Assembly (NCBI RefSeq): GCF_018863395.1 | Contig: NZ_JAHKRR010000003.1 | Location: 310,001 to 374,000, forward strand | Length of the DNA stretch: 64,000 bases | DNA from: Sinomicrobium weinanense | GTDB taxonomy: Bacteria; Bacteroidota; Bacteroidia; Flavobacteriales; Flavobacteriaceae | Reading direction: 5' to 3' | Part shown: positions 24,840-32,496 of the stretch, in pieces | Layout of the letters: every line of letters begins with the position of its first letter | How positions within the stretch are numbered: position 1 is the first letter of the stretch | Translations under genes and position numbers: made by a program | Notes under the pieces: model-generated | Database searches by the model: none | Told to the model about the DNA's origin: nothing | The model's input: the letters and a program-made list of their open reading frames with translations, nothing else

Positions 24840-24958
24840 AGCCCCCCTCTATGTCTCCCACTTCGGCTTCGCTCAGTGCACCGCCTCAAGGGGGAGAAGT
24901 TTTCTTTTTAACTTTAGACTAGCTTTTACTTCGTACTCCTCACTTCATACTTCACATT
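24840..24958. repeat. GC-rich dyad and wordy repeat
   Basis: CCCCCCTCTATGTCTCCC faces AAGGGGGAG across a CTTCGGCTTCGCTCAGTG loop (24841-24898); a similar block CCCCCCTCTGCCTTCGG lies at 30251-30295. It is followed by TTCGTACTCCTCACTTCATACTTC words (24930-24956) like those between tag and aat. These look like recurrent intergenic elements of the genome. Confidence 0.5.
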
Positions 24959-25577
24959 TTTGAATGGCATAGGCACAACTAAACCCTTCGAACTCCAGGA
25001 AAGGGATGCGGTATTTCCGGACTTCTCCTTTAAAGTGTATCCAGGCGGTGGTCTCATTTTCGCCAAGGTCGAAAGGAATGACCCTGGTATGTTCCTTAAA
25101 GCTCATTCCGGGAGCGGCAAACACCTTGTACATACTTTCCTTGGCACACCATATGACCGTAAGTTTCCGCACCAGTTCGCTTTCATTCAGGTAGCTGAAC
25201 TCGTAGTCTACAAACTTATCGGCAATGATCGTGATCTTTTCGCGTTGTTTTTCAACATCAATACCTACGGGAAAATCGCTGACAATAATGGCCGAAAACT
25301 GGAAGGAGTGGGAAATGGAAATGTGTTTTCCATCCCTGAGGTGCGGTTTTCCGTTCGCATCATAAAAAAGGGCTTCGGCTTCGTAACCGGCGATCTTCAG
25401 TAATTGACGTACACTGAGAAACCCCCTGCGGTGAATATCGGATTTCATGGAACCCACCCGTTGAAGGCACTTTTCCGTGGGGATTATACCCCGGAGGAGT
25501 TCTTCATAGCTTTCTTCTATTTTCCATATCCATATGGTGGTATTTGCGTTTACCGCTATCGTTTTGTACAGAGGCAT
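24945..25577 (-). CDS. 4'-phosphopantetheinyl transferase superfamily protein
   Basis: A 210-aa Sfp-type PPTase, which transfers phosphopantetheine from CoA to carrier proteins. The start at 25577 (MPLYKTIAV) is preferred to the longer frame. The magnesium and CoA-binding motifs are GIDVEK (D107, E109) and WCAKESMYK (E147, K151); HISISHS gives the third family motif. Length is typical for Sfp-type enzymes. No polyketide or peptide synthase lies nearby, so it probably serves the acyl carrier protein or a distant cluster. Confidence 0.93.
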   Translation of the reverse strand: MPLYKTIAVNANTTIWIWKIEESYEELLRGIIPTEKCLQRVGSMKSDIHRRGFLSVRQLLKIAGYEAEALFYDANGKPHLRDGKHISISHSFQFSAIIVSDFPVGIDVEKQREKITIIADKFVDYEFSYLNESELVRKLTVIWCAKESMYKVFAAPGMSFKEHTRVIPFDLGENETTAWIHFKGEVRKYRIPFLEFEGFSCAYAIQKCEV

Positions 25578-25695
25578 ACAGGTTCCCGTTCTCAAAGCCC
25601 GTGCGGGCATTCAACAATAAAAAGGCATAAGCCGGATGGTATTGGTTTAAGTTCCAGGACACCCCACCAATATCCAGTCTCTTACGGCTTTACAT

Positions 25696-25726
25696 TTTAT
25701 TTAGATAAAGTTATTCCGTAACTTTG
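25696..25726 (+). promoter_or_regulatory. Promoter of ahcY
   Basis: TTTA (25696-25699), a 19-nt spacer and TAACTTTG (25719-25726) match the Bacteroidota consensus with one mismatch, 61 bp before the ahcY ATG. I see no SAM or SAH aptamer in the leader. Confidence 0.65.
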
Positions 25727-25787
25727 TCCTCCCTTTCTGTTTTTACGGGAAAGGGGACTAAATCACTCAAAAAACAAATATACGATT

Positions 25788-27104
25788 ATGAATACAAAAA
25801 CGGCTCCCTACACAGCATATAAAGTGAAAGATATTTCACTGGCAGAATGGGGAAGAAAGGAAATAGAACTGGCCGAGGCCGAGATGCCGGGCCTGATGTC
25901 TCTCCGCGAAGAATACGGTGAGGAACAGCCGCTCAAGGGTGCACGTATTGCCGGTTGTCTGCACATGACGGTGCAAACCGCCGTGCTCATAGAAACACTG
26001 GTGGCCCTGGGTGCTGAAGTTACCTGGAGCTCCTGTAATATCTTTTCCACACAAGACCACGCTGCTGCTGCCATTGCTGCAGCCGGCATCCCTGTATATG
26101 CGTGGAAAGGAATGACCGAAGAAGAGTTTGACTGGTGTATAGAACAAACCCTGTTCTTCGGGGAAGACCGCAAACCGCTGAACCTGATACTGGACGACGG
26201 GGGCGACCTCACCAATATGGTACTGGACCGTTACCCGAATCTGGTTTCCGGAGTAAAAGGCCTATCGGAAGAAACCACCACCGGAGTGCACCGCCTGTAC
26301 GACAGGATGAAAAACGGAACCCTGCCCATCCCTGCCATTAATGTGAACGACTCGGTAACCAAGTCTAAATTCGACAACAAATACGGCTGCCGGGAAAGTG
26401 CAGTAGATGCCATACGAAGGGCTACCGACCTTATGCTTGCAGGGAAACGCGTAGTGGTCTGCGGCTATGGTGATGTAGGGAAAGGTACCTCCGCTTCATT
26501 CCGTGGTGCGGGTGCCATCGTAACGGTAACTGAAATAGACCCCATTTGTGCCCTTCAGGCAGCGATGGATGGCTATGAAGTGAAAAGGCTGGATACCGTG
26601 ATAGGCAAAGCCGATATCGTGATCACCACTACCGGAAATAAAGACATCGTAACCGGTCGTCATTTCGAAAAGATGAAAGACAAGACCATCGTCTGTAATA
26701 TCGGCCATTTTGACAATGAGATCGACGTAGCCTGGCTTAACGATAACCACGGGGGGTCTAAAGTGAACATCAAGCCGCAAGTGGACAAGTATACCATAAA
26801 CGGCAACGACATTATCCTGCTGGCAGAAGGCCGCCTGGTCAACCTCGGATGTGCCACCGGACACCCCAGCTTTGTGATGAGCAACTCTTTTACCAACCAG
26901 ACCCTGGCACAAATAGAGCTGTGGAACCATCGCGATAAATACGAAAACAAGGTATATATGCTGCCCAAGCACCTCGATGAAAAAGTGGCCCGGCTGCACC
27001 TTCAGAAAATAGGTGTGGAACTGGAAACGCTGAACGAAGAGCAGGCCAAATATATCGGTGTTGAAGTAGAAGGACCGTTTAAGCCGGATTATTATAGGTA
27101 TTAG
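25788..27104 (+). CDS. ahcY: Adenosylhomocysteinase
   Basis: A 438-aa S-adenosylhomocysteine hydrolase, which splits SAH to adenosine and homocysteine in the methyl cycle. Visible family motifs: [32 protein letters not shown], the substrate Lys/Asp block [13 protein letters not shown], the NAD loop GYGDVGKG and the C-terminal KPDYYRY. Length is typical of bacterial enzymes. It is a single gene with its own promoter and terminator. Confidence 0.98.
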   Translation: MNTKTAPYTAYKVKDISLAEWGRKEIELAEAEMPGLMSLREEYGEEQPLKGARIAGCLHMTVQTAVLIETLVALGAEVTWSSCNIFSTQDHAAAAIAAAGIPVYAWKGMTEEEFDWCIEQTLFFGEDRKPLNLILDDGGDLTNMVLDRYPNLVSGVKGLSEETTTGVHRLYDRMKNGTLPIPAINVNDSVTKSKFDNKYGCRESAVDAIRRATDLMLAGKRVVVCGYGDVGKGTSASFRGAGAIVTVTEIDPICALQAAMDGYEVKRLDTVIGKADIVITTTGNKDIVTGRHFEKMKDKTIVCNIGHFDNEIDVAWLNDNHGGSKVNIKPQVDKYTINGNDIILLAEGRLVNLGCATGHPSFVMSNSFTNQTLAQIELWNHRDKYENKVYMLPKHLDEKVARLHLQKIGVELETLNEEQAKYIGVEVEGPFKPDYYRY

Positions 27105-27179
27105 AAGGTTATAGGTTGCAAGTTACAAGTTGAAGAGACCTGTAACCTGCAACTTTCGAACTTTGAACTTTCAAATTAC

Positions 27180-27211
27180 AAGGCTGTTTCAAAACCATTT
27201 GAAGCAGCCTT
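27180..27211 (+). terminator. Terminator after ahcY
   Basis: AAGGCTGTTTCAAA (27180-27193) pairs with TTTGAAGCAGCCTT (27198-27211) with one G-T pair; AAAATTTT follows. Just before it (27110-27175) lies a wordy dyad, TTGCAAGTTACAAGTTGAAG facing CCTGTAACCTGCAACTTTCGA. Confidence 0.75.
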
Positions 27212-27279
27212 AAAATTTTAGAACCATTTTAACGGAGAAAACGCTTGTATTCTTTAATTTAGCACAAAACAATTCCATG

Positions 27280-27298
27280 AAGGTCCATAATGGACCTT
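27280..27298. promoter_or_regulatory. Perfect palindrome upstream of xth
   Basis: AAGGTCCAT-A-ATGGACCTT is a perfect 9-1-9 inverted repeat 67 bp before the xth ATG. No T-run of terminator quality follows. An operator is the simplest reading; a leader hairpin is possible. The rest of 27212-27365 shows nothing else. Confidence 0.5.
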
Positions 27299-27365
27299 TA
27301 ACAATAAAGGCACTGCCAACCGAAATATAAAAGGCATTGCCAATGGCTTTTGAAATTTTAAACAG

Positions 27366-28130
27366 ATGAAGATCATATCCTATAATGTAAACGGCATACG
27401 CGCAGCGATCAACAAAGGCCTTCTGGACTGGCTGCAAAGTGCCGGTCCTGATGTATTTTGCATACAGGAGACCAAGGCCCAGAAAGAACAACTCGACCTT
27501 TCCCTCTTTGAAAAGGCCGGGTATCCTTATCATTACTGGTTCAGTGCAGAGAAAAAAGGTTACAGCGGTGTAGCCATCCTGTCCAGGATAAAGCCGGACC
27601 ATGTGGAATACGGAACGGGCATAGATTATATGGATACCGAAGGGCGAAACCTCCGTGCCGATTTTAACGGGGTTTCCGTTATGAGCCTTTACCTCCCCTC
27701 CGGGACCAACATTGCCCGGCTGGAACACAAACTGCAATATATGGCCGATTTCCAGGGCTATGTAGACCAACTGAAACAGGAAAAACCCAATCTGGTGATC
27801 TGTGGCGATTATAACATCTGTCACCGGGCCATAGACATTCACGACCCGGTGAGAAATGCCAAGGTATCCGGCTTTCTCCCGGTAGAAAGGGAATGGATAG
27901 ACAATTTTATAAACCGCGGTTTTATTGATAGCTTCCGCTATTTTAACCAGGAACCACACCAGTATTCGTGGTGGAGTTACCGCGCTAATGCCCGTAATAA
28001 CAACAAGGGGTGGCGTATCGATTATAACATGGTGAGCGAACCCCTGCAAGAAAAGCTGAAAAGGGCCGTTATATTACCGGAGGCAAAACACAGCGATCAT
28101 TGCCCCATTATGGTAGAACTGGATGTATAA
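27366..28130 (+). CDS. xth: Exodeoxyribonuclease III
   Basis: A 254-aa AP endonuclease of the ExoIII/EEP family, acting in base excision repair. Catalytic positions are visible: N7 in SYNVNGIRAA, E35 in IQETKAQ, D and N in ICGDYNICH, and the terminal SDHCPIMVEL with the general-base histidine. WRIDYNMVS is also conserved. Length is typical. The OmpA gene begins 13 bp after its stop, so the two are probably co-transcribed. Confidence 0.97.
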   Translation: MKIISYNVNGIRAAINKGLLDWLQSAGPDVFCIQETKAQKEQLDLSLFEKAGYPYHYWFSAEKKGYSGVAILSRIKPDHVEYGTGIDYMDTEGRNLRADFNGVSVMSLYLPSGTNIARLEHKLQYMADFQGYVDQLKQEKPNLVICGDYNICHRAIDIHDPVRNAKVSGFLPVEREWIDNFINRGFIDSFRYFNQEPHQYSWWSYRANARNNNKGWRIDYNMVSEPLQEKLKRAVILPEAKHSDHCPIMVELDV

Positions 28131-28143
28131 AAAACCTTGTATC

Positions 28144-29103
28144 ATGTTTAAAAAAGTCATTCTCGGTATAAGTTGTATGGCCCTTGTATCTTCCTGTGTT
28201 TCCTCAAAGGTGTACAAAGACCTGGAGGAACGATATGCTGCCCTGAAACAGGAAAGGAGCGAGCTGGCCCATAAGAACCAGGAACTGGAAACGGCGAACA
28301 ATGGTCTCGAAAATGACCTCAATGCCCTGCAAAAGGCTCATGACGAAGCCGTTGCCGAAAGGGACAGACTGCAACAGGAATACACTGCGGCCAAAAACAA
28401 CCTGGCCAATCTGCAGGAATCATACGATGCCCTGGAAAAGAACAGCAGTGTAGCCATAGCCGAAAACTCTAAGAAAAACCGCGAACTCCTGGCCGAACTC
28501 GAAGCCAAGGAAAATACCCTGGCACAGGAAAGCGCCCGGCTCGAAGAGCTGAAAAAACAACTGGAGGCCAGGTCCAGAAGAGTGGATGAACTGGAAGGCC
28601 TTATTGCCTCCAAAGATACCGCCATGAGAAGCCTCAAGGATGCCATCTCCAAAGCCCTGCTCGATTTTGAAGGCAACGGGCTTACCGTAGAGCACCGGAA
28701 CGGAAAGGTCTATGTCTCCATGGAAAACAAACTGTTGTTCCAGAGCGGAAGCTGGGCCGTTGGCGCCGAAGGAAGAAGGGCTGTGGTTGAACTGGGTAAG
28801 GTCCTCGCACAAAATCCCGATATTTCCGTTCTTATCGAAGGCCATACGGACAATGTTCCCTACCGGGGCAACGGGCAGATCAAAGACAACTGGGACCTCT
28901 CTACCAAAAGAGCAACGGCCATCGTACATATACTCCGGGAAAACCCGAACATCTCTCCCCAAAACCTGACTGCTGCAGGAAGGAGTGAGTACGCCCCGGT
29001 AGCCACCAACACCTCAACCGACGGCAAAGCCAAAAACAGGAGAATAGAGGTTATCCTCACCCCCAAACTGGACGAGGTCACCAAATTATTAAACGAAATA
29101 TAA
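28144..29103 (+). CDS. OmpA-family lipoprotein with coiled coil
   Basis: A 319-aa envelope protein. The start at 28144 (MFKKVILGISCMALVSSC) gives a lipoprotein signal. Residues about 25-165 are a long heptad-rich coiled coil full of Ala, Glu and Lys. The C-terminal 120 residues are an OmpA-like peptidoglycan-binding domain with the signature IEGHTDNVPYRG, and TAAGRSEYAP and KAKNRRIEVILTP. It probably tethers the outer membrane to peptidoglycan. A terminator follows 23 bp after the stop. Confidence 0.93.
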   Translation: MFKKVILGISCMALVSSCVSSKVYKDLEERYAALKQERSELAHKNQELETANNGLENDLNALQKAHDEAVAERDRLQQEYTAAKNNLANLQESYDALEKNSSVAIAENSKKNRELLAELEAKENTLAQESARLEELKKQLEARSRRVDELEGLIASKDTAMRSLKDAISKALLDFEGNGLTVEHRNGKVYVSMENKLLFQSGSWAVGAEGRRAVVELGKVLAQNPDISVLIEGHTDNVPYRGNGQIKDNWDLSTKRATAIVHILRENPNISPQNLTAAGRSEYAPVATNTSTDGKAKNRRIEVILTPKLDEVTKLLNEI

Positions 29104-29126
29104 TTTTTAACTGAAATACCATAACG

Positions 29127-29153
29127 CCCGGAAAGTTACCAAACCTTTCCGGG
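29127..29153 (+). terminator. Terminator after the OmpA-family gene
   Basis: CCCGGAAAG (29127-29135) and CTTTCCGGG (29145-29153) form a 9-bp stem followed by TTTATTTTT. Confidence 0.9.
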
Positions 29154-29179
29154 TTTATTTTTAATACTACAAGATTGCT

Positions 29180-30214
29180 ATGAAGTACACTACTTTACCC
29201 GGCACCGACCTTAAAGTAAGTAAAATATGCCTCGGCACCATGACCTGGGGCGAACAGAATACCGAAGCAGAAGGTCATGAACAAATGGACTATGCCCTGG
29301 AACAGGGGGTCAACTTCTTTGACACCGCTGAACTTTACTCGGTCCCCGCCCGGAAAGAAACCTACGGGTCCACGGAAAAGATCATCGGTAGCTGGTTTAA
29401 AAAAACCGGGAACAGGGACAAAATAATCCTGGCTTCGAAAATAGCCGGCCCCGGCTACTCCAACAAACATATCCGGCAGACAGGTTTCAGTAAAGATGCC
29501 ATACACGAAGCTGTGGACGGGAGCCTGGAACGCCTGCAAACCGATTATATAGATCTCTACCAGCTCCACTGGCCGGAAAGGAATGCCAATTTCTTTGGGC
29601 AAAAAGGTTATGAACACGATGAGAACGAACAATGGCAAGACAATTTTGCTGAAATCCTGGAAACCCTGAACGATCTGATAAGACAGGGAAAGATACGCCA
29701 TATAGGAGTCTCCAATGAAACGCCATACGGAGTAATGCGCTTCCTGGAAGAGAGTAGGAAAAACAGCCTGCCGAAAATGGTCACCGTGCAAAACCCGTAT
29801 TCCCTGCTAAACCGCCTTTATGAAACAGGCCTGGCAGAGATCTCCATGCGGGAGAATGTAGGCCTGCTTCCTTACTCCCCCCTGGCCTTCGGTGTATTGA
29901 GCGGAAAGTACCTCTCCGGCAAACCGGAAAATGCCAGGATAACACTTTTTCCGAACTTTTCGAGATACAGCGGCAAACAGGCCTCCGAAGCTACCCGAAA
30001 ATACTATGACCTGGCCGGGAAAAACGGTCTGTCCCTCGCACAAATGGCCCTTGCTTTTGTAAATCAACAACCTTTTGTAACGAGCAATATCATAGGAGCC
30101 ACTACGATGGAACAATTAAAGGAAAACATAGACAGTATTGACGTAGAGCTCAGCGGCGAGGTGCTTAAGGAAATAAACAACATTCACAAGCAAATCCCCA
30201 ACCCGGCGCCTTAG
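29180..30214 (+). CDS. tas: Tas-like NADP-dependent aldo/keto reductase
   Basis: A 344-aa aldo/keto reductase of the Tas subgroup. The catalytic residues D48 and Y53 (FFDTAELYS), K87 (ILASKIAG) and H130 (LYQLHWPERN) are in place, and LPYSPLAFGVLSGKY follows. TMTWGEQN at the N-terminus and the long loop NANFFGQKGYEHDEN are typical for Tas. Physiological substrate unknown. It sits alone between two terminator-like elements. Confidence 0.9.
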   Translation: MKYTTLPGTDLKVSKICLGTMTWGEQNTEAEGHEQMDYALEQGVNFFDTAELYSVPARKETYGSTEKIIGSWFKKTGNRDKIILASKIAGPGYSNKHIRQTGFSKDAIHEAVDGSLERLQTDYIDLYQLHWPERNANFFGQKGYEHDENEQWQDNFAEILETLNDLIRQGKIRHIGVSNETPYGVMRFLEESRKNSLPKMVTVQNPYSLLNRLYETGLAEISMRENVGLLPYSPLAFGVLSGKYLSGKPENARITLFPNFSRYSGKQASEATRKYYDLAGKNGLSLAQMALAFVNQQPFVTSNIIGATTMEQLKENIDSIDVELSGEVLKEINNIHKQIPNPAP

Positions 30215-30456
30215 CTCAATGTGTCAATGAGATAAGGTGTTAATTTGATAGTGGGGTGGCCCCCCTCTGCCTTCGGTATCTCCTCTTAAAAGGAGAGCGT
30301 TTTGATCTTTTCCGATCTACAAATGAAACTGGTAACCGGAAACGGACAACCCGTAACCGGAATTTAACTCCCGGTTTCCCGACCGGCAAATCCTTTTTTA
30401 GTATTTTTGGACCGGGATACGGCTTCGGGCGCATTCCCAACTTCAAATTTGAACCT

Positions 30457-31542
30457 ATGAGTGAAATAAGACACAACTGGACCAAAGAAGAAATACTGGA
30501 AATATACAACAAGCCCCTGATGGAGCTGCTATATGAAGCTGCGACGGTACATCGTAAATATCACGATCCGAATACCGTCCAGGTCTCCACCCTGCTCTCC
30601 ATAAAAACGGGAGGGTGCCCGGAAGACTGCGGCTATTGTCCGCAGGCTGCACGCTATCACACCGATATTGAAGGCAACGACCTGATGAGTGTTCAACAGG
30701 TAAAAGCACAGGCACTCCGGGCCAAAGCGGCAGGAAGTTCCAGGGTTTGCATGGGGGCAGCCTGGAGAAATGTAAAGGACGGGGCGGAATTTGACGAAGT
30801 GCTGGAAATGGTCCGTACCATTAACAAGCTGGATATGGAGGTATGCTGCACCCTCGGCATGATTACGGAAAACCAGGCTAAGCGACTGGCTGAAGCCGGA
30901 CTGTATGCCTATAACCACAATCTCGATACTTCCGAAGAATATTATAAAGAGGTCATCTCTACCAGAGGTTACGAAGACCGTCTGCAAACCATAGACAACG
31001 TACGTAAAACCAATGTTACCGTATGCAGTGGGGGCATTATAGGTATGGGTGAAAAAGCAGAAGACAGAGCCGGCATGCTGGTGGCATTGTCCACCCTGGA
31101 TCCACAACCGGAATCCGTACCTATAAACGCTCTTGTAGCCGTTGAAGGAACCCCAATGGAAGACGAGAAGCCTGTTGAGATATGGGAAATGGTCCGTATG
31201 GTAGCTACCAGCCGGATCGTAATGCCCGAAACCCAGGTACGCCTCTCTGCCGGAAGGACCGGCATGAGCCGGGAAGGACAGGCCATGTGTTTCTTCGCCG
31301 GGGCCAACTCCATTTTTGCGGGAGACAAGCTGCTGACCACCCCCAACCCGGATGTCAATGAAGATATGGAAATGTTCAGGACATTGGGACTCAATCCGCA
31401 AAAACCCTTTGTCAAAAAAGAGCAACCCAAAACCGTTGAAGCCGAAGAATCCCAATTTTCTCCCCTGGGAGAAAAACCCAAGTGGAGCAGGCCGGGGCAC
31501 ACTATTCCGCGCAATGAGCTGGCCAAACAAAAAAGCGAATAA
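30457..31542 (+). CDS. bioB: Biotin synthase
   Basis: A 361-aa radical SAM enzyme that inserts sulfur into dethiobiotin. The start at 30457 gives MSEIRHNWTKEEILEIYNKP. The radical SAM cluster ligands C54, C58 and C61 are in GGCPEDCGYCPQ; the auxiliary-cluster region VCMGAAWRNVK and YNHNLDTS and SAGRTGMSRE are also clear. The C-terminus is about 45 residues longer than the E. coli enzyme, charged and proline-rich. A -7-like TATTTTTG lies at 30402-30409. No other bio genes are visible. Confidence 0.97.
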   Translation: MSEIRHNWTKEEILEIYNKPLMELLYEAATVHRKYHDPNTVQVSTLLSIKTGGCPEDCGYCPQAARYHTDIEGNDLMSVQQVKAQALRAKAAGSSRVCMGAAWRNVKDGAEFDEVLEMVRTINKLDMEVCCTLGMITENQAKRLAEAGLYAYNHNLDTSEEYYKEVISTRGYEDRLQTIDNVRKTNVTVCSGGIIGMGEKAEDRAGMLVALSTLDPQPESVPINALVAVEGTPMEDEKPVEIWEMVRMVATSRIVMPETQVRLSAGRTGMSREGQAMCFFAGANSIFAGDKLLTTPNPDVNEDMEMFRTLGLNPQKPFVKKEQPKTVEAEESQFSPLGEKPKWSRPGHTIPRNELAKQKSE

Positions 31543-31568
31543 TTATAAGAAACTAAATAAAAAATTAT

Positions 31569-31576
31569 TAGATTTG
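31569..31576 (+). promoter_or_regulatory. -7 element for tRNA-Leu
   Basis: TAGATTTG matches TAnnTTTG exactly, 13 bp before the mature tRNA 5' end. The upstream -33 position is only weakly matched, and readthrough from bioB is possible. Confidence 0.5.
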
Positions 31577-31589
31577 CACCCCAATTAAT

Positions 31590-31671
31590 GCCTCGGTGGC
31601 GGAATTGGTAGACGCGCTGGATTCAAAATCCAGTTCTTTCGGGAGTGTGGGTTCGATTCCCACCCGAGGTA
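31590..31671 (+). tRNA. tRNA-Leu (anticodon CAA)
   Basis: 82 nt folding as a class II tRNA: acceptor arms GCCTCGG and CCGAGGT (with a G-T first pair), anticodon stem CTGGA/TCCAG with loop TTCAAAA giving anticodon CAA, a long variable arm and the T-arm GTGGGTTCGATTCCCAC. The discriminator is A and CCA is not encoded. Its 3' 16 bases belong to the attachment site of the adjoining island. Confidence 0.97.
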
Positions 31672-31672
31672 C
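31656..31672. repeat. attL, 17-bp direct repeat
   Basis: ATTCCCACCCGAGGTAC, covering the T-arm and acceptor 3' strand of tRNA-Leu. The identical sequence occurs at 55431-55447; flanking bases differ on both sides. Confidence 0.93.
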
Positions 31673-31675
31673 GGA

Positions 31676-31709
31676 AAAACCCTGTGAAACAGATGTTTCA
31701 CAGGGTTTT
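31676..31709 (+). terminator. Element-borne terminator for tRNA-Leu
   Basis: A 15-bp perfect stem (AAAACCCTGTGAAAC with GTTTCACAGGGTTTT, loop AGAT) followed by TTATTTTTT. It lies just inside attL, so it belongs to the element and replaces the chromosomal terminator now displaced to 55451. Confidence 0.9.
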
Positions 31710-31719
31710 TTATTTTTTG

Positions 31720-31740
31720 GGTGGCAAAATAGGTGGCAAA
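31720..31740 (+). promoter_or_regulatory. Arm-type integrase site pair, left
   Basis: GGTGGCAAA at 31720-31728 and again at 31732-31740, a 12-bp period. The same pair with the same spacing and orientation occurs at the other end (55304-55324). Direct repeats of this kind near att sites are typical arm-binding sites of tyrosine recombinases. Confidence 0.65.
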
Positions 31741-31791
31741 TAAAATAAACACACTATCATACCTGCTTGCTGCATAGCCTAATATATTTCA

Positions 31792-32496
31792 TCAAATTTG
31801 AAGCGTGATTAACGAAAAATTATCTTTTGCCTCATTCATTAAACGTTTTTCGATTCGGTTAAACGCCTCTTCATAGGAATCAGAAGTGTTCAGTATTTGC
31901 TGCAAGTGAATGCCATTATATAAATCGTGTACACCATCAGAACAGATTAGGAATAAATCTGAATCATCAATCTTCTCTTGGGTAAACACATCGATTTGAG
32001 ACAGATAAACATCTCCCTGAACTGACCGTGTTACAACGTGTTTATACTTATTTATTTGCTTTAGATCCTTGATTGTACCATTGCTAATAACTTCATCAAT
32101 AAGCGTATGAGAGGTTGATTCTCGCACAAGTTTATTGTTTTTGTAATAAAAGATTTTCACATCCCCAACCCAAAAACAAGTAGCTTGATTTGATTGTAAA
32201 ATCACTCCGCCAACTGTTGCTCCAACTTTTGTATTGTTCTTTTTCCTTAGTTGTCTTATTGAAAGATTTGCTTTATTTATTGCCTTTTGTATTTGTGCTT
32301 CATCAATAATTTCAACTGTCGATAAGTATGTCAAGATACTCTCAGCAACTATTTTAGCAGCTATTTCTCCATGCTCATAGCCTCCCATACCATCAACAAT
32401 AAGATGAAGATAGGTTTCAGGATTTATGTTCCGAACCAAAACAAAATCCTGATTGACCTCTCTTTTTCCTCTATGTGAAAAAACTATTGATTTCAT
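31792..32496 (-). CDS. PP2C-family protein phosphatase of the defence operon
   Basis: A 234-aa Ser/Thr phosphatase. The metal-binding residues of the PPM family are visible: NQD at 15-17, VDGMGGYEHGE around D35, CSDGVHDLY, and DNFSLI near the end in place of the common DNxT. It has no membrane segment. Its start overlaps the stop of the ATPase gene by 4 bp, and it is last in the eight-gene operon. The likely substrate is the two-kinase protein encoded four genes upstream or its targets, making a reversible phosphorylation switch. That is inference from the pairing. Confidence 0.9.
   Translation of the reverse strand: MKSIVFSHRGKREVNQDFVLVRNINPETYLHLIVDGMGGYEHGEIAAKIVAESILTYLSTVEIIDEAQIQKAINKANLSIRQLRKKNNTKVGATVGGVILQSNQATCFWVGDVKIFYYKNNKLVRESTSHTLIDEVISNGTIKDLKQINKYKHVVTRSVQGDVYLSQIDVFTQEKIDDSDLFLICSDGVHDLYNGIHLQQILNTSDSYEEAFNRIEKRLMNEAKDNFSLITLQI

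Noticed and set aside
24513-24960. TPP riboswitch before the YkoF-like/PnuC-like operon
   Set aside because: None of the thi-box blocks seen at 15137-15234 occurs here.
25577-25787. SAM or SAH riboswitch before ahcY
   Set aside because: The leader lacks the conserved aptamer blocks that I could recognise; only a promoter is supported.
30256-30456. N-terminal extension of BioB
   Set aside because: The extra 67 residues are translated spacer including the CCCCCCTCT block; the family N-terminus begins at 30457.
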